A stretch of 64,000 nt of DNA from Marinobacter denitrificans (GCF_008795955.1 NZ_VMHN01000002.1:744001-808000), one strand, 5' to 3'; counted from the first letter of the stretch, positions 46,401-54,952 are shown. Notes: generated by a model from the letters alone, not told the origin. A program made the numbers and translations.

Positions 46401-46763
46401 GTGCTGCGCAAGGGCTATGGCCTGGGCGCACAGGCTATGGCCGCAGGGAGCTTTCACGCACCGATGTTCACCATTGGCTGGCCCAGCAGTGAGTTCGGGG
46501 CTATGGGCCTGGAGGGGGCTGTGCGCCTGGGGTTCGCCAAGGAACTGGCAGCCGAGGAAAACCAGGACGAGCGCAAGGCCCTGTTCGACAAACTGGTGGG
46601 AAAACTTTACGAGCGCGGCAAAGGCGTCAGCATGGCAAGCTTTCTGGAGATCGATGCGGTGATCGACCCTACGGAAACCCGTGACTGGCTGATTCGGGGT
46701 CTGAACTCTGTGGATCCAGCTTCCCTGAACGGAGGCCAGCGGGCAATGGTTGATACCTGGTAG
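43485..46763 (+). CDS. Single-chain biotin-dependent acyl-CoA carboxylase
   Basis: A 1092-residue protein that carries a whole carboxylase: biotin carboxylase (1-450; LIANRGEIAIR at the start, the GGGGRGM ATP loop near 165, EANPRVQVEHT near 290), biotin carrier domain with EAMKMEF (biotin Lys522), and carboxyltransferase (about 590-1090, with acyl-CoA oxyanion glycines such as EGGGGRPGDVDW and GKGYGLGAQAMAAG). This is the layout of single-chain long-chain acyl-CoA carboxylases; acetyl-, propionyl- or longer acyl-CoA may be the substrate. It is encoded outside the normal accABCD loci and alone, with 84 bases before the next gene. Confidence 0.9.
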   Translation: MPFQRLLIANRGEIAIRVAQAAAELDIPTVAVYAADDAQSLHIRKADVAVALGQAGPAAYLNGEQLLSVAKEYHCDAIHPGYGFLSESAEFARLCEKAGVFFIGPSPAVLDVFGDKASARQLAKKHGVPLIHGTNEPTSLDSARSFLESLGEGGAVMLKAIAGGGGRGMRPVHSLEELEPAFHRCRSEASAAFGNGDLYIEQMIPEARHIEVQIIGDGTEVTHLWERDCTLQRRNQKVMEIAPAPGLAAGLREQLLADAEMLGRAVGYRGLCTIEFLVDIRTGQYVFLEANPRVQVEHTITEAITGLDLVQLQIRLGAGLTLADAGITSVPEPRGQAIQLRINLETMAADGSATPAGGQITAYEPSSGPGIRVDGFGYSGYITSPAYDSLLAKLVVHSEGDYPALLRRAYRALCEFRVEGVPTNIPFLQNLLQHSQVRNNTVFTRFIDTHGQELAPIDQNPHPSRYFSGPPPIEANDSTVATGPEGAEPVRSPAQGIIVSIDVQPGQVVVEGQQVAVLEAMKMEFVISAGQSGRVVALTISAGDPVYEDHPLMFVEPEEIAGADVPTEESMDLEHIRADLQQVISLHQQITDVQRPEAVAKRRKTGQRTARENLADLLDTGSFMEYGALALAAQRTRRSPEELQALSPADGLVAGIGTVNGEQFGPEISRCIAMSYDYTVFAGTQGVMNHKKTDRMLELAEKQRLPLVFFTEGGGGRPGDVDWVGVAGLDCTTFMRMARLSGNVPLIGIASGRCFAGNAALLGCCDVIIATENATIGMAGPAMIEGGGLGRFTPEEVGPVSVQGPNGVIDIVARDEAEATSLAKQYLAFFQGDLPAGDSADQRELRHLIPENRLRVYDIRKVINTLADQDSVTELRKHFAPGMITALVRIQGKAFGLIANNPMHLGGAIDAPAADKAARFMQLCDAHGLPLLSLCDTPGFMVGPEAEQQATIRHVSRLFVTAASMTVPFFTVVLRKGYGLGAQAMAAGSFHAPMFTIGWPSSEFGAMGLEGAVRLGFAKELAAEENQDERKALFDKLVGKLYERGKGVSMASFLEIDAVIDPTETRDWLIRGLNSVDPASLNGGQRAMVDTW

Positions 46764-46847
46764 CTATACGGCAGCGGAATGCGGCTCCGGGTTTGTGTAA
46801 TACTTGGCACAGGCGCCTGACCCCACTGGCGCCTTAAGGAGACTGTT

Positions 46848-47378
46848 ATGCTGATGAGCGCCGACCAATCAACACTGGTATTGGTAGATTTGCAGAAGAA
46901 GCTGATGCCCGCAATCAATTACGGCAACCTGGTACTGGCTGAAAGCGTCAGGCTGGCACGGATCGCGAAGCTTCTCAATGTGCCGGTGATTGCCACGGAA
47001 CAGATTCCGGAAAAACTGGGACATAACGATGACGACATTGCCGGCCTAGCTGACCGGACCGTAACCAAGATTCACTTTGACGCCTGTGGCGGCGGCCTGG
47101 TGGATGCCATTCCCAACGATCGTAATCAGGTGATTATTGGTGGCTGCGAGACTCATGTCTGCATGTTGCAGACGGCCCTGTCGTTGCTCGCCGCCGGCTT
47201 CGGCGTCTGGGTTGTTGAAAACGCAACCGGGTCCCGCCATGACAATGACCGCGATGCCGCACTCGAGCGCCTGCAACAGGCCGGCGCCACCATCGTGACG
47301 GTTGAAATGGTAGCCTTTGAGTGGATGCAACACTGCGAGCACCCACGTTTCCGGGACGTTCAGAAACTGATCAAGTAA
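46848..47378 (+). CDS. Isochorismatase-like cysteine hydrolase
   Basis: A 176-residue hydrolase of the isochorismatase/nicotinamidase superfamily: Asp in LVDLQKKLM (about 15), Lys in VTKIHFDA, and nucleophile Cys in GGCETHVCM (about 107). YcaC-like proteins are the closest type by length. The substrate is unknown. AAGGAG stands 6 bases before the ATG. The cupin gene follows after 22 bases. Confidence 0.88.
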   Translation: MLMSADQSTLVLVDLQKKLMPAINYGNLVLAESVRLARIAKLLNVPVIATEQIPEKLGHNDDDIAGLADRTVTKIHFDACGGGLVDAIPNDRNQVIIGGCETHVCMLQTALSLLAAGFGVWVVENATGSRHDNDRDAALERLQQAGATIVTVEMVAFEWMQHCEHPRFRDVQKLIK

Positions 47379-47400
47379 CCGCACATAACCGGAGTTTCTC

Positions 47401-48051
47401 ATGCTCAACATGGATTTCAGCCAGAAAGTCGTCATCCATACCGCGGACCAGGAGTGGAGCCCCAGCCCGGCAGGCGGCGTGCTCCGCAAGCCTCTCGCGC
47501 GGGAGGAAGCCGAACGCGGTCACGCTACCAGCATTGTCCGCTACGAGCCCGGTGCCAGTTTCAAACGCCACGAGCACCCCCTGGGTGAGGAGATTATGGT
47601 TCTTGATGGCGTTTTCTCTGATGAAACCGGTGATTACGGTAAAGGCACCTACCTGCGAAACCCGCCCGGCACTGGCCATGCACCGTTCAGCAAGGAGGGA
47701 TGCACCCTGTTTGTAAAACTCCATCAGTTCGATGAGCGCGATACCGCTACTGTCCGTATCAACACGAACACGGCGGAATGGTTGCCGGGCATTGGTGGCC
47801 TGGAGGTCATGCCGCTGCATGAATTCGAACACGAGCATGTGGCGCTGGTTAAGTGGCCTTCGAAGGAGAAGTTCCAACCCCACCGACACTTCGGAGGCGA
47901 AGAAATACTGGTGTTGTCGGGCGAGTTCTGTGACGAAAACGGGCGCTACCCGGCCGGCACCTGGCTGCGAAGCCCCCATATGAGTCAGCATCACCCCTTT
48001 GTAGACGAGGAAACGGTCATCTGGGTAAAAACCGGCCACCTCCCGGTCTGA
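47401..48051 (+). CDS. Double ChrR-type cupin protein
   Basis: A 216-residue protein made of two tandem cupin repeats (about 30-110 and 125-215). Both have the metal-ligand pattern (HEHPLGEE and HRHFGGEE) and the same GTYLRNPPG / GTWLRSPHM turn, as in the cupin domain of ChrR anti-sigma factors. The zinc-binding anti-sigma domain of ChrR itself is missing, so this is probably a dioxygenase-like or sensor cupin. It overlaps nothing and converges on the lipocalin gene. Confidence 0.85.
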   Translation: MLNMDFSQKVVIHTADQEWSPSPAGGVLRKPLAREEAERGHATSIVRYEPGASFKRHEHPLGEEIMVLDGVFSDETGDYGKGTYLRNPPGTGHAPFSKEGCTLFVKLHQFDERDTATVRINTNTAEWLPGIGGLEVMPLHEFEHEHVALVKWPSKEKFQPHRHFGGEEILVLSGEFCDENGRYPAGTWLRSPHMSQHHPFVDEETVIWVKTGHLPV

Positions 48052-48062
48052 ACCTCACCGGT

Positions 48063-48590
48063 CTACCGGTTCCGGCTCTGGTCGACGACGATAAGTTCTT
48101 CCAGATCGAAGCCTTTCTCTGTCGCCACTTTTCTGAACTCCGCCAGGGCTTCCTCCTCCACAGTGGGTGTTTTTGACAGGAACCAGAGGTAGTCCCGGTC
48201 GTATCCGGTGATATAGGCAAACCGGTAGTCTTCATCGAGCCTGAACACCACGTACGACGCATAGAAGGGGCCAAAGAAAGACACTTTCAGGTGGCCGTTG
48301 GCTTCATCGTCTACGAACACCGCACGGCCTTCTGCCTCCTCCCACTTGCCATTCTCCTCCGAATAGCCCCGGTTGATCACGCGGATACTGCCATCATCCT
48401 GAAGCGAGTAGTCCGCGGTGACGTTGGACAAGCCTTCTTCAAAGGAATGGTCCAGACGGGCGATTTCATACCAGGTGCCCTTATAACGATCAACGTCCAG
48501 ATTGCTTACCGGATCAATTCCCTCAGGGAGTCCTGTGCACCCCGCTATCAGCACGAAAACAGACACGATCAAGTTTTTTGCAATAGGCAT
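48063..48590 (-). CDS. blc: Bacterial lipocalin lipoprotein (Blc-like)
   Basis: A 175-residue lipoprotein with signal and lipobox LIAGC (Cys18), then the lipocalin signature YKGTWYEIARLDH (about 34-46) and the YLWFLSKTP strand near residue 135. Blc-type proteins sit on the outer membrane and bind lysophospholipids or fatty acids. A candidate promoter and a triple half-site operator lie directly upstream (see those entries). Confidence 0.93.
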   Translation of the reverse strand: MPIAKNLIVSVFVLIAGCTGLPEGIDPVSNLDVDRYKGTWYEIARLDHSFEEGLSNVTADYSLQDDGSIRVINRGYSEENGKWEEAEGRAVFVDDEANGHLKVSFFGPFYASYVVFRLDEDYRFAYITGYDRDYLWFLSKTPTVEEEALAEFRKVATEKGFDLEELIVVDQSRNR

Positions 48591-48642
48591 GATATGAATT
48601 CCTGCAAAAGATTTAAGCCAAACCTGGCCACCGGTTCCCGCT

Positions 48643-48668
48643 AACGTAAAAATTTACGTTTACGTAAA
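48643..48668. promoter_or_regulatory. Two overlapping palindromes with three ACGTAAA half-sites
   Basis: AACGTAAA-AA-TTTACGTT (48643-48660) is a perfect inverted repeat, and TTTACGT-TT-ACGTAAA (48653-48668) is another sharing its right arm. The second resembles sites reported for MerR-type LiuR regulators of branched-chain amino acid and fatty acid breakdown in gammaproteobacteria; I recall this only by pattern. It would cover the transcription start of the lipocalin gene, suggesting repression. Confidence 0.5.
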
Positions 48669-48675
48669 GTAGAGC

Positions 48676-48704
48676 TATCTATCTGTTACCGCTAAAGTTT
48701 TCAA
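48676..48704 (-). promoter_or_regulatory. Candidate sigma-70 promoter for lipocalin
   Basis: Reading the minus strand, TTGAAA (-35, 48699-48704) and TAGATA (-10, 48676-48681) are 17 bases apart. The predicted start of transcription falls inside or at the edge of the ACGTAAA operator. Confidence 0.4.
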
Positions 48705-49108
48705 GTTCGCCAAAAAAATGAGTGATTTCCTGCCATTGACGATGATGTAAAAGCTATCTAGTCTTTTTCCGTCGGGCCCCAAAAGGGCCCTGCCAATGAA
48801 ATCATGCCAGCCGGCCAACCCGCCGGGGCACAACAATAAAACGACCACGAAAGCCGTGATCCGGCCTGGTGGAAGAGGATTTCAGTATGTCACCGGTAAA
48901 TCAGTCCCTGATGATGGGCCCTTGCGCCCGTATTCTGCAACTCCCCTCAATACCCTTTCTTACGCGTTCCACCGTCATATCGCCCTCGCCTCGATCGAGT
49001 TTTCGGTCTATCCCCCGTTACCGATAACAGGTTCGGCTGCGCCGCAATCAGCGTACGCATGCCCAACCAGGGTGATCACTGTCCAACGCGTAAAAAGGAA
49101 CCAGAACA

Positions 49109-50170
49109 ATGACTGTATTTACACACCCGGAGTTCGACAACCACGAACACCTGACCTTCTGCTGTGACCCTGAAACAGGGCTGCGCGCCATCATCGCCGT
49201 CCACAATACATCCCGGGGCCCGGCCCTGGGCGGGTGCCGAATGTTTCCCTATGCCAGCGACGAGGAAGCCCTTCGGGATGTGCTCCGGCTGTCGCGGGGC
49301 ATGACTTACAAGTCCGCTCTCGCCAACCTGAATCTCGGAGGCGGGAAGTCCGTCATCATAGGCGACCCTCGTGCGCATAAAACCGAAGCCTTGCTGGAAT
49401 CCATGGGTCGCTTCCTTGAGCAGCTGGGCGGGCTCTATATCGCTGCCGAAGACTCGGGTACCAGTGTTGCTGACCTGAGAGTCATGGGTCGCCACACGGC
49501 CAATGTAGCCGGCATAGCGGAACGGCCCGGGTTCGACGGCAAACCAAGCAATGGCGACCCGTCACCCGCTACAGCCTGGGGTACATTTGTGGGCCTTCAG
49601 GCTGCAGTGAAGCACAAACTTGGCCGCAGCGACCTCGAAGGTCTGAAAGTGGCTATCCAGGGCATTGGCAACGTTGGTTACCGGTTGGCGCAACATCTCA
49701 CCGAAGCCGGCGCAAAACTGTGGGTCTATGACATCCATCAGGACCAGATGGACCGGGCAGTGGCAGAACTTGGCGCGACCCCGGTCACGGCTGATGAAAT
49801 CCTCTATCTGCCGGTGGATGTGGTAGCCCCCTGTGCCATGGGTGCGGTGCTGAACGATCAAACCATTGCAATGCTCCAGGCCCCAATCGTTGCCGGTGCG
49901 GCGAATAACCAGCTTGCCAACCCGATTCACGACCAGGTGCTGTGGAAACATGGTGTGCTCTACGCACCGGATTTCGTGATCAACGCCGGCGGCATCATTG
50001 ACGTGTACTACGAGCGCACGGGCCCGGACCCCGACGCTGTCCGCAAGCACGTAGACACCATCGCCCATACCCTGCAGGAGATTTTTGAGCGGTCGGACCG
50101 CGATGGCCTGCCCACCGGGCAGATCGCCGACCAACTAGCTGAGGAAAGATTCAGGCATATATCCCGTTGA
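49109..50170 (+). CDS. Leucine/valine-type amino acid dehydrogenase
   Basis: A 353-residue member of the Glu/Leu/Phe/Val dehydrogenase family at leucine-dehydrogenase length. The conserved GGCRMFPY substrate loop, the catalytic Lys in [10 protein letters not shown] (about 78), the [13 protein letters not shown] site (about 183) and NAGGIIDV near the end are visible. It removes the amino group from branched-chain amino acids to give 2-oxo acids and NADH. AAGGAA precedes the ATG by 9 bases. The amino-acid transporter gene follows. Confidence 0.9.
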   Translation: MTVFTHPEFDNHEHLTFCCDPETGLRAIIAVHNTSRGPALGGCRMFPYASDEEALRDVLRLSRGMTYKSALANLNLGGGKSVIIGDPRAHKTEALLESMGRFLEQLGGLYIAAEDSGTSVADLRVMGRHTANVAGIAERPGFDGKPSNGDPSPATAWGTFVGLQAAVKHKLGRSDLEGLKVAIQGIGNVGYRLAQHLTEAGAKLWVYDIHQDQMDRAVAELGATPVTADEILYLPVDVVAPCAMGAVLNDQTIAMLQAPIVAGAANNQLANPIHDQVLWKHGVLYAPDFVINAGGIIDVYYERTGPDPDAVRKHVDTIAHTLQEIFERSDRDGLPTGQIADQLAEERFRHISR

Positions 50171-50190
50171 TAGCAGCGGTCTCGCTGCTA
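50171..50190 (+). other. Perfect 8-bp hairpin between dehydrogenase and transporter genes
   Basis: TAGCAGCG-GTCT-CGCTGCTA forms an 8-base-pair stem with a four-base loop directly after the dehydrogenase stop. There is no T-run, so it is unlikely to be a full terminator; it may stabilise the upstream mRNA end or reduce read-through into the transporter gene. Confidence 0.5.
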
Positions 50191-50234
50191 TTGCTGAGTT
50201 CCCCGAAAACAACAACAGTAAACAGGAGAATACA

Positions 50235-51644
50235 ATGAGCAATGCTTCTTCATCCGCCGCCGCAGGTGGTGTCATGGACAATGCGGCGGCCGCACGTGGG
50301 CTATGGTCCTCCCGTCTCGCGTTTATACTCGCCGCGACCGGCTCCGCGGTTGGCCTTGGCAATATCTGGAAGTTTCCCTACATAACCGGCGAAAACGGGG
50401 GCGGCGCCTTTGTCCTGGTCTACCTGCTGTGCATCGCCGCGGTCGGCGTGCCGATCATGATGGCCGAGGTTCTGATCGGTCGGCGTGGGGGCCACAGCCC
50501 GATCAACAGCATGCGGGCCATCACCAGTCACGAGGGCCTGAAACCGGCTTGGCGCTGGGTCGCCGCGATCGGTGTGCTGGCCGGCTTTCTGATTCTGTCG
50601 TTTTATTCGGTGATAGGTGGCTGGGCCATTTCCTATGTGGGCACCGCGGCCACCGGCCAACTCGCGGGCCAGAGTGCCGAGTCCATTGGTGCTATCTTCA
50701 CCGGGCTGTTGGGTGATCCCTGGAAGTTGCTGATGTGGCATACCCTGTTCATGGCACTGGTCATGGTGGTGGTTGCCCGTGGTGTTCGCTCCGGCCTTGA
50801 ACGCGCTGTGAGTATATTGATGCCCGCCCTTTTCGTGCTTCTGCTTATCGTTGTGGGTTATGCCATGACGACCGGGCATTTTGGGCAGGCGGTGAGTTTC
50901 CTGTTCCAGCCGGACTTCTCCAAGCTCACTACTTCAGGCGTGCTGGTGGCCCTCGGCCATGCGTTCTTCACGCTCAGTCTGGGCATGGGCATCATGATGG
51001 CTTACGGCTCGTATCTGCCGAAGAACATTTCCATCGCCAAAACATCTGTCGCCGTCTCTGTAATGGATACCCTGGTGGCACTGCTCGCCGGGCTGGCCAT
51101 TTTCCCGATTGTCTTTGCAAACGGCCTTGAACCGGGAGCGGGCCCGGGGCTGATCTTCCAGACCCTGCCGCTGGCGTTTGGTCAGATGCCCATGGGTAGC
51201 CTGTTTGGCACACTGTTTTTTGTATTGCTGATTTTTGCCGCCTGGACGTCCGGCATTTCGCTGCTGGAGCCCCTTGTGGAATGGCTGGAAGAACAGAAAG
51301 GCATGAACCGCACCCTCAGTACCCTGGGTGCTGGCATCGCGTGCTGGTTGCTGGGTATCGCTTCCATTCTGTCGCTGAACCTGTGGTCCGATGTGGCGCC
51401 GCTGGGCATGTTCGCGATGTTCGAAGGTAAAACTATCTTTGATCTGCTGGACTTCCTCACCGCCAACATTCTGCTTCCGCTTGGAGGACTCCTGGTAGCG
51501 GTATTTGTCGGCTGGTTCCTGTCCCGCAAGGTCCTGGAAGAGGAACTGTCGATGTCACCGGCGGTATTCACTGCCTGGTATCGCGTGCTGCGGTATTTCA
51601 CACCGATCGCCGTGGCTATCGTGTTCATCTACAACCTGGCTTAA
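50235..51644 (+). CDS. Sodium-coupled amino acid transporter, NSS/SNF family
   Basis: A 469-residue LeuT-type transporter with about 11-12 helices and the helix-1 sodium/substrate signature GSAVGLGNIWKFPYITGENGGG. The family imports amino acids with sodium; next to a leucine-type dehydrogenase it probably takes up a branched-chain or other hydrophobic amino acid. AGGAG is present ahead of the ATG, and the gene converges on the MFS permease. Confidence 0.9.
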   Translation: MSNASSSAAAGGVMDNAAAARGLWSSRLAFILAATGSAVGLGNIWKFPYITGENGGGAFVLVYLLCIAAVGVPIMMAEVLIGRRGGHSPINSMRAITSHEGLKPAWRWVAAIGVLAGFLILSFYSVIGGWAISYVGTAATGQLAGQSAESIGAIFTGLLGDPWKLLMWHTLFMALVMVVVARGVRSGLERAVSILMPALFVLLLIVVGYAMTTGHFGQAVSFLFQPDFSKLTTSGVLVALGHAFFTLSLGMGIMMAYGSYLPKNISIAKTSVAVSVMDTLVALLAGLAIFPIVFANGLEPGAGPGLIFQTLPLAFGQMPMGSLFGTLFFVLLIFAAWTSGISLLEPLVEWLEEQKGMNRTLSTLGAGIACWLLGIASILSLNLWSDVAPLGMFAMFEGKTIFDLLDFLTANILLPLGGLLVAVFVGWFLSRKVLEEELSMSPAVFTAWYRVLRYFTPIAVAIVFIYNLA

Positions 51645-51651
51645 GTGCAAA

Positions 51652-51686
51652 CGGCCACCGGCGCTCTGTCTGGGCGCTGGTGGCCG
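51652..51686. terminator. Convergent hairpin, possible bidirectional terminator
   Basis: A 13-base stem with one mismatch (CGGCCACCGGCGC at 51652-51664 against GCGCTGGTGGCCG at 51674-51686) lies between the ends of the transporter and MFS genes. No strong T-run follows on either strand. Confidence 0.45.
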
Positions 51687-51738
51687 CCTATCCTGCCCTC
51701 CACTCTGCCCTGCCTCGCTGTCCTTCGACTCTCTCCTG

Positions 51739-52926
51739 CTACTCCACCAGTTCCTTCGCTGCCGGGCGGCCCATAAGCCAGACCGCCATCAATACACCAT
51801 GGAGGATGAGGAACGGCACCGCAATCAGCAACAGTCCGGTCCACTGAAACGCCGCCAGTACTGCGCCGGCACTCATTGCAGCCGTTGCCTGTGATCCGAA
51901 CACTATCAAGTCATTCAGCCCCTGAACCCGGAAGCGTTCTTCATCCCGATACCCTTGCGGCAGCAACGTTGTACCCCCCACAAACAGGAAATTCCAGCCA
52001 ATACCCAGCAGTACCAGGGCAGACAGGTAATGATGGAAAGTAATACCGCTGAAGGCCAGCAACACACATCCAAGATACGCCAGTAATCCCAGCCCCATCA
52101 TTCGGGGAATGCCCACCACCCGGATCAGCCAGCCGCTGACCAGCGACGGCAGATACATGGCCATGATATGCATCTGGATAACCCATTTGGCGTCTTCGAG
52201 AGGATGATCGGCCACTTCCGTCATGCTCAGAGGGGTTGCGGTCATGATAAAGCTCATGATCGCGTAACCGATGGCAGCAGCACTGATTGCGGCCCAGATC
52301 ACCGGCTGCCTCAGGATGGTGGCCATTGCGCGGCCGCCGCCCGCGGCAACTTCTCGCACCTGTTCGCCACTGGCGCGATACCCGACCACCAGCACCATCA
52401 TGGCAAACAACTGCACCGCAGCCAGGGCGAGCCATCCTCCCATGAAGGGAAATTGCGCCTGGGCACCACCGCCGGCCAAAGCAATTTCCGGCCCCAGCCA
52501 TGCGGCCCCCAATCCCCCCAGTAACACTCTGGCGGCCGCTGTCCCGGCCATGTCGGGAGACACCGACTCCATAGCCGCAAAACGATACTGGTGCACCACC
52601 GCCAGCCCTGTTCCACCAACCATGGCGGCCGCGCACAACAATGGAAAACTCGCCGTCCAGGCGGCCAGTGCCCCCAGGCTACCGGCAAAGGTTCCGGCCA
52701 GCGTCCCCATCAACATCACAGGCTTGCGCCCGATGCGCTCCATAAGCCAGGTAGCAGGTTTGATCGCCAGCACCGTGCCCACAACCACAAGCCCGACAGG
52801 CAGAGTGGCCAGTTCGGGCGACGGGGCCAGTAAACGGCCGTGGATGCTTCCGATAAAAACAATGAAAGGCGCTGTGCACATGGCAAGCGCCTGGGCGGCA
52901 ACCAGTATCCATACATTGAGGGGCAT
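51739..52926 (-). CDS. Major facilitator superfamily permease
   Basis: A 395-residue protein with about 12 helices and the MFS loop motif after helix 2 (a GRKPVMLMG stretch near residue 67-75). It resembles putative arabinose-efflux-type drug/sugar exporters. No substrate can be assigned. Encoded 10 bases downstream of cheR on the same strand, so it may ride on the chemotaxis transcript, but the proteins are not functionally related by sequence. Confidence 0.87.
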   Translation of the reverse strand: MPLNVWILVAAQALAMCTAPFIVFIGSIHGRLLAPSPELATLPVGLVVVGTVLAIKPATWLMERIGRKPVMLMGTLAGTFAGSLGALAAWTASFPLLCAAAMVGGTGLAVVHQYRFAAMESVSPDMAGTAAARVLLGGLGAAWLGPEIALAGGGAQAQFPFMGGWLALAAVQLFAMMVLVVGYRASGEQVREVAAGGGRAMATILRQPVIWAAISAAAIGYAIMSFIMTATPLSMTEVADHPLEDAKWVIQMHIMAMYLPSLVSGWLIRVVGIPRMMGLGLLAYLGCVLLAFSGITFHHYLSALVLLGIGWNFLFVGGTTLLPQGYRDEERFRVQGLNDLIVFGSQATAAMSAGAVLAAFQWTGLLLIAVPFLILHGVLMAVWLMGRPAAKELVE

Positions 52927-52935
52927 AGGACGGAC

Positions 52936-53763
52936 CTATTTCTTCCTGTAAATGATCCCCGGGTGGCACTGCACCATTTCGTATAGATGAGGCAACCCGT
53001 TCAGCGATTCCGACGCTCCCAGTATCAGGTAGCCGCCAGGATTGAGGGTGGCATGGATACGGGTGAGGATGTCCTTTTTCAGCTCCGCCGAAAAGTAGAT
53101 CAGCACATTCCGGCACATCACAATATCGAACTTGCCCAGCATGTAGCGTTCAAGCAGATTCAGTTCACGGAACTCGACCATACTCTTGATCTGCGGCCTG
53201 ATCTGCCAGCTGCCGTTCATTGCAGGTGTAAAAAACTGTTTCTGGCGCTCGGGCGAGAGGCCACGGCCAATGGCAATCATCTCGTACTCGCCTCGGCGCG
53301 CCACTTCCAGCACACTTTTGGAGATGTCCGTGGCTGTGATCTTCACGTCCCGGAGCTTGCCCGGCCGCTGTCGCCGGAATTCTTCAATGATCATGCCCAC
53401 AGAATAGGGTTCCTGGCCGGTGGAACAGGCCGCAGACCAGATACGCAGGGACTGGGTGCCCGTCCGGTCACCGAATTCAGGCAGCAGTTTATCCTGGAGG
53501 ATCCGAAACGGGTGGTTGTCACGGAACCACAGGGTTTCGTTGGTGGTCATTGCATCAATAACCACCTCTTTCAGGCTGCTGCGACCGGAACGCTTCACCC
53601 GCTCCAGAAGGTCGCCCAGGGTATGGAGCTTGTTCTCTTCCATGATTCTGCGGAGGCGACTTTTGACCAGGTACTGCTTGTTCTCCCCTAGCAAAATGCC
53701 ACACGCATCCTGCAGGAACGTTTTGAAGGCCTCGTATTCCTGTGGCGTTATTTCAGCTTTCAT
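52936..53763 (-). CDS. cheR: Chemotaxis methyltransferase CheR
   Basis: A 275-residue CheR with the small N-terminal helical domain (about 1-75) and the SAM-dependent methyltransferase domain: IWSAACSTGQEPYSVGM (about 107-123), ATDIS and MCRNVLIYF. It methylates glutamates of chemoreceptors to reset adaptation. It follows cheV by 39 bases. Confidence 0.96.
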   Translation of the reverse strand: MKAEITPQEYEAFKTFLQDACGILLGENKQYLVKSRLRRIMEENKLHTLGDLLERVKRSGRSSLKEVVIDAMTTNETLWFRDNHPFRILQDKLLPEFGDRTGTQSLRIWSAACSTGQEPYSVGMIIEEFRRQRPGKLRDVKITATDISKSVLEVARRGEYEMIAIGRGLSPERQKQFFTPAMNGSWQIRPQIKSMVEFRELNLLERYMLGKFDIVMCRNVLIYFSAELKKDILTRIHATLNPGGYLILGASESLNGLPHLYEMVQCHPGIIYRKK

Positions 53764-53802
53764 CGGATCTCAATATTGGGTGAGTCGGAAGCGACAGCAA
53801 CT

Positions 53803-54735
53803 TCACTGCTCTCGGTCGATTATTTCCATGACCCTTTCAGCCAACTCATCCGGGCTGAACTTGGCCATGAAATCGTCCGCACCTACTTTCTGCACCATAG
53901 CCTTGTTGAATACGCCACTGAGAGAGGTATGCAGCATGATATAGACATCCCTGATCGCAGGCTCATTCTTGCATCTGGTAACCAGAGTGTACCCATCCAT
54001 TTCCGGCATTTCGACATCGGAGATAATCAATGACAGGTGATCAACCGCACGGGAACCGTCCGCTGTGATTTCCTTCAGGTAGTCGTACGCCTGCTTGCCA
54101 TCATTTTTGGTAACCACTTCCATGCCAATGGCCGTTAGGCAGCGTTCAATCTGGCGCCTGGCAACGGACGAATCATCGACTACCAGTACCGGCAGGTGGC
54201 CCGGCGCCCGCTCTGCGCTCCTGGTGCGTATCTCCTCGCCCACATCCTGTTCCAGCGGTGAAACCTCGGAAAGAATTTTCTCCACATCGATGATCTCGAC
54301 AATTCTCTCATCAATACGGGTTACCGCCGTAAGGTAACCGTCCTTCCCGGCCCCTTTGGGTGGCGGCAGTATGTCCTCCCAGTTCATGTTCACGATGCGA
54401 TCGACACCCCCAACCAGGAACCCCTGGGTCTTGCGGTTGTACTCGGTAATAATCACAAAGCAGTTTGCCAACTCTTCCCGGGGAATGGCCGGGAGCCGTA
54501 TCGACATCGCAAGATCAATGATCGGAATCGTCTCGCCCCGGATGTGCGCTACCCCACACACCATGGGCCGGCTGTTCGGCAGGGAAGACAGCTTTGGGCA
54601 CTGAAGCACTTCCTTGACCTTGAACACATTGATGCCATACATCTGCTGGCCACGAAGCCGGAATAGCAGAAGCTCCAGGCGGTTTTGTCCCACCAGCTGC
54701 GTACGCTGATTAACGCTGTCCAACACCCCTGCCAT
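53803..54735 (-). CDS. cheV: Chemotaxis coupling protein CheV
   Basis: A 310-residue protein with an N-terminal CheW domain (about 15-165, with MYGINVFKVKEVLQ and the GWDxI-like NWEDILPPP turn) and a C-terminal receiver domain (about 180-310, with DDS and the phospho-Asp in IISDVEMPEMDG). It couples receptors to CheA and is tuned by phosphorylation. The frame is open 19 codons upstream; ATG 54735 has GGAG close ahead. Divergent from flgA, the same setting as in many pseudomonads. Confidence 0.95.
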   Translation of the reverse strand: MAGVLDSVNQRTQLVGQNRLELLLFRLRGQQMYGINVFKVKEVLQCPKLSSLPNSRPMVCGVAHIRGETIPIIDLAMSIRLPAIPREELANCFVIITEYNRKTQGFLVGGVDRIVNMNWEDILPPPKGAGKDGYLTAVTRIDERIVEIIDVEKILSEVSPLEQDVGEEIRTRSAERAPGHLPVLVVDDSSVARRQIERCLTAIGMEVVTKNDGKQAYDYLKEITADGSRAVDHLSLIISDVEMPEMDGYTLVTRCKNEPAIRDVYIMLHTSLSGVFNKAMVQKVGADDFMAKFSPDELAERVMEIIDREQ

Positions 54736-54952
54736 GTTTCTTCTCCTGCTCGGACCAACCTGCCACTGGCGCGCACATTTACTGTAAGGCACGCATATTG
54801 CTTTAACACTGTCAGGCGCCAGCCGACACTGAAAATGTGCCGGTTTATTGACTCTTTGAATGGGCTTAACGGCCGGATCTGGAAATCATTAGGAATTTCC
54901 CGAATTACGGGGCCTTGCCCGACTATTCACAGCATAGGACAAACTGCGGCGT

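Larger units (their letters stand above)
48591..49108. other. 518-base gap between lipocalin and leucine dehydrogenase genes
   Basis: No gene is supported; the reading frame at 48796-49167 runs into the dehydrogenase start in another frame and has no family features. The left part holds the lipocalin promoter and the ACGTAAA operator. A plus-strand promoter may lie at TTGACG (48736-48741) with TAGTCT 17 bases on (48759-48764). A hairpin GGGCCC-CAAAA-GGGCCC stands at 48774-48790, and the remaining about 300 bases would be an unusually long leader for the dehydrogenase gene. It may hold an undetected regulatory RNA structure. Confidence 0.4.

Noticed and set aside
48796..49167. 123-residue plus-strand frame upstream of the amino acid dehydrogenase
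   Set aside because: Runs into the dehydrogenase start in another frame, no ribosome binding site and no recognisable features.
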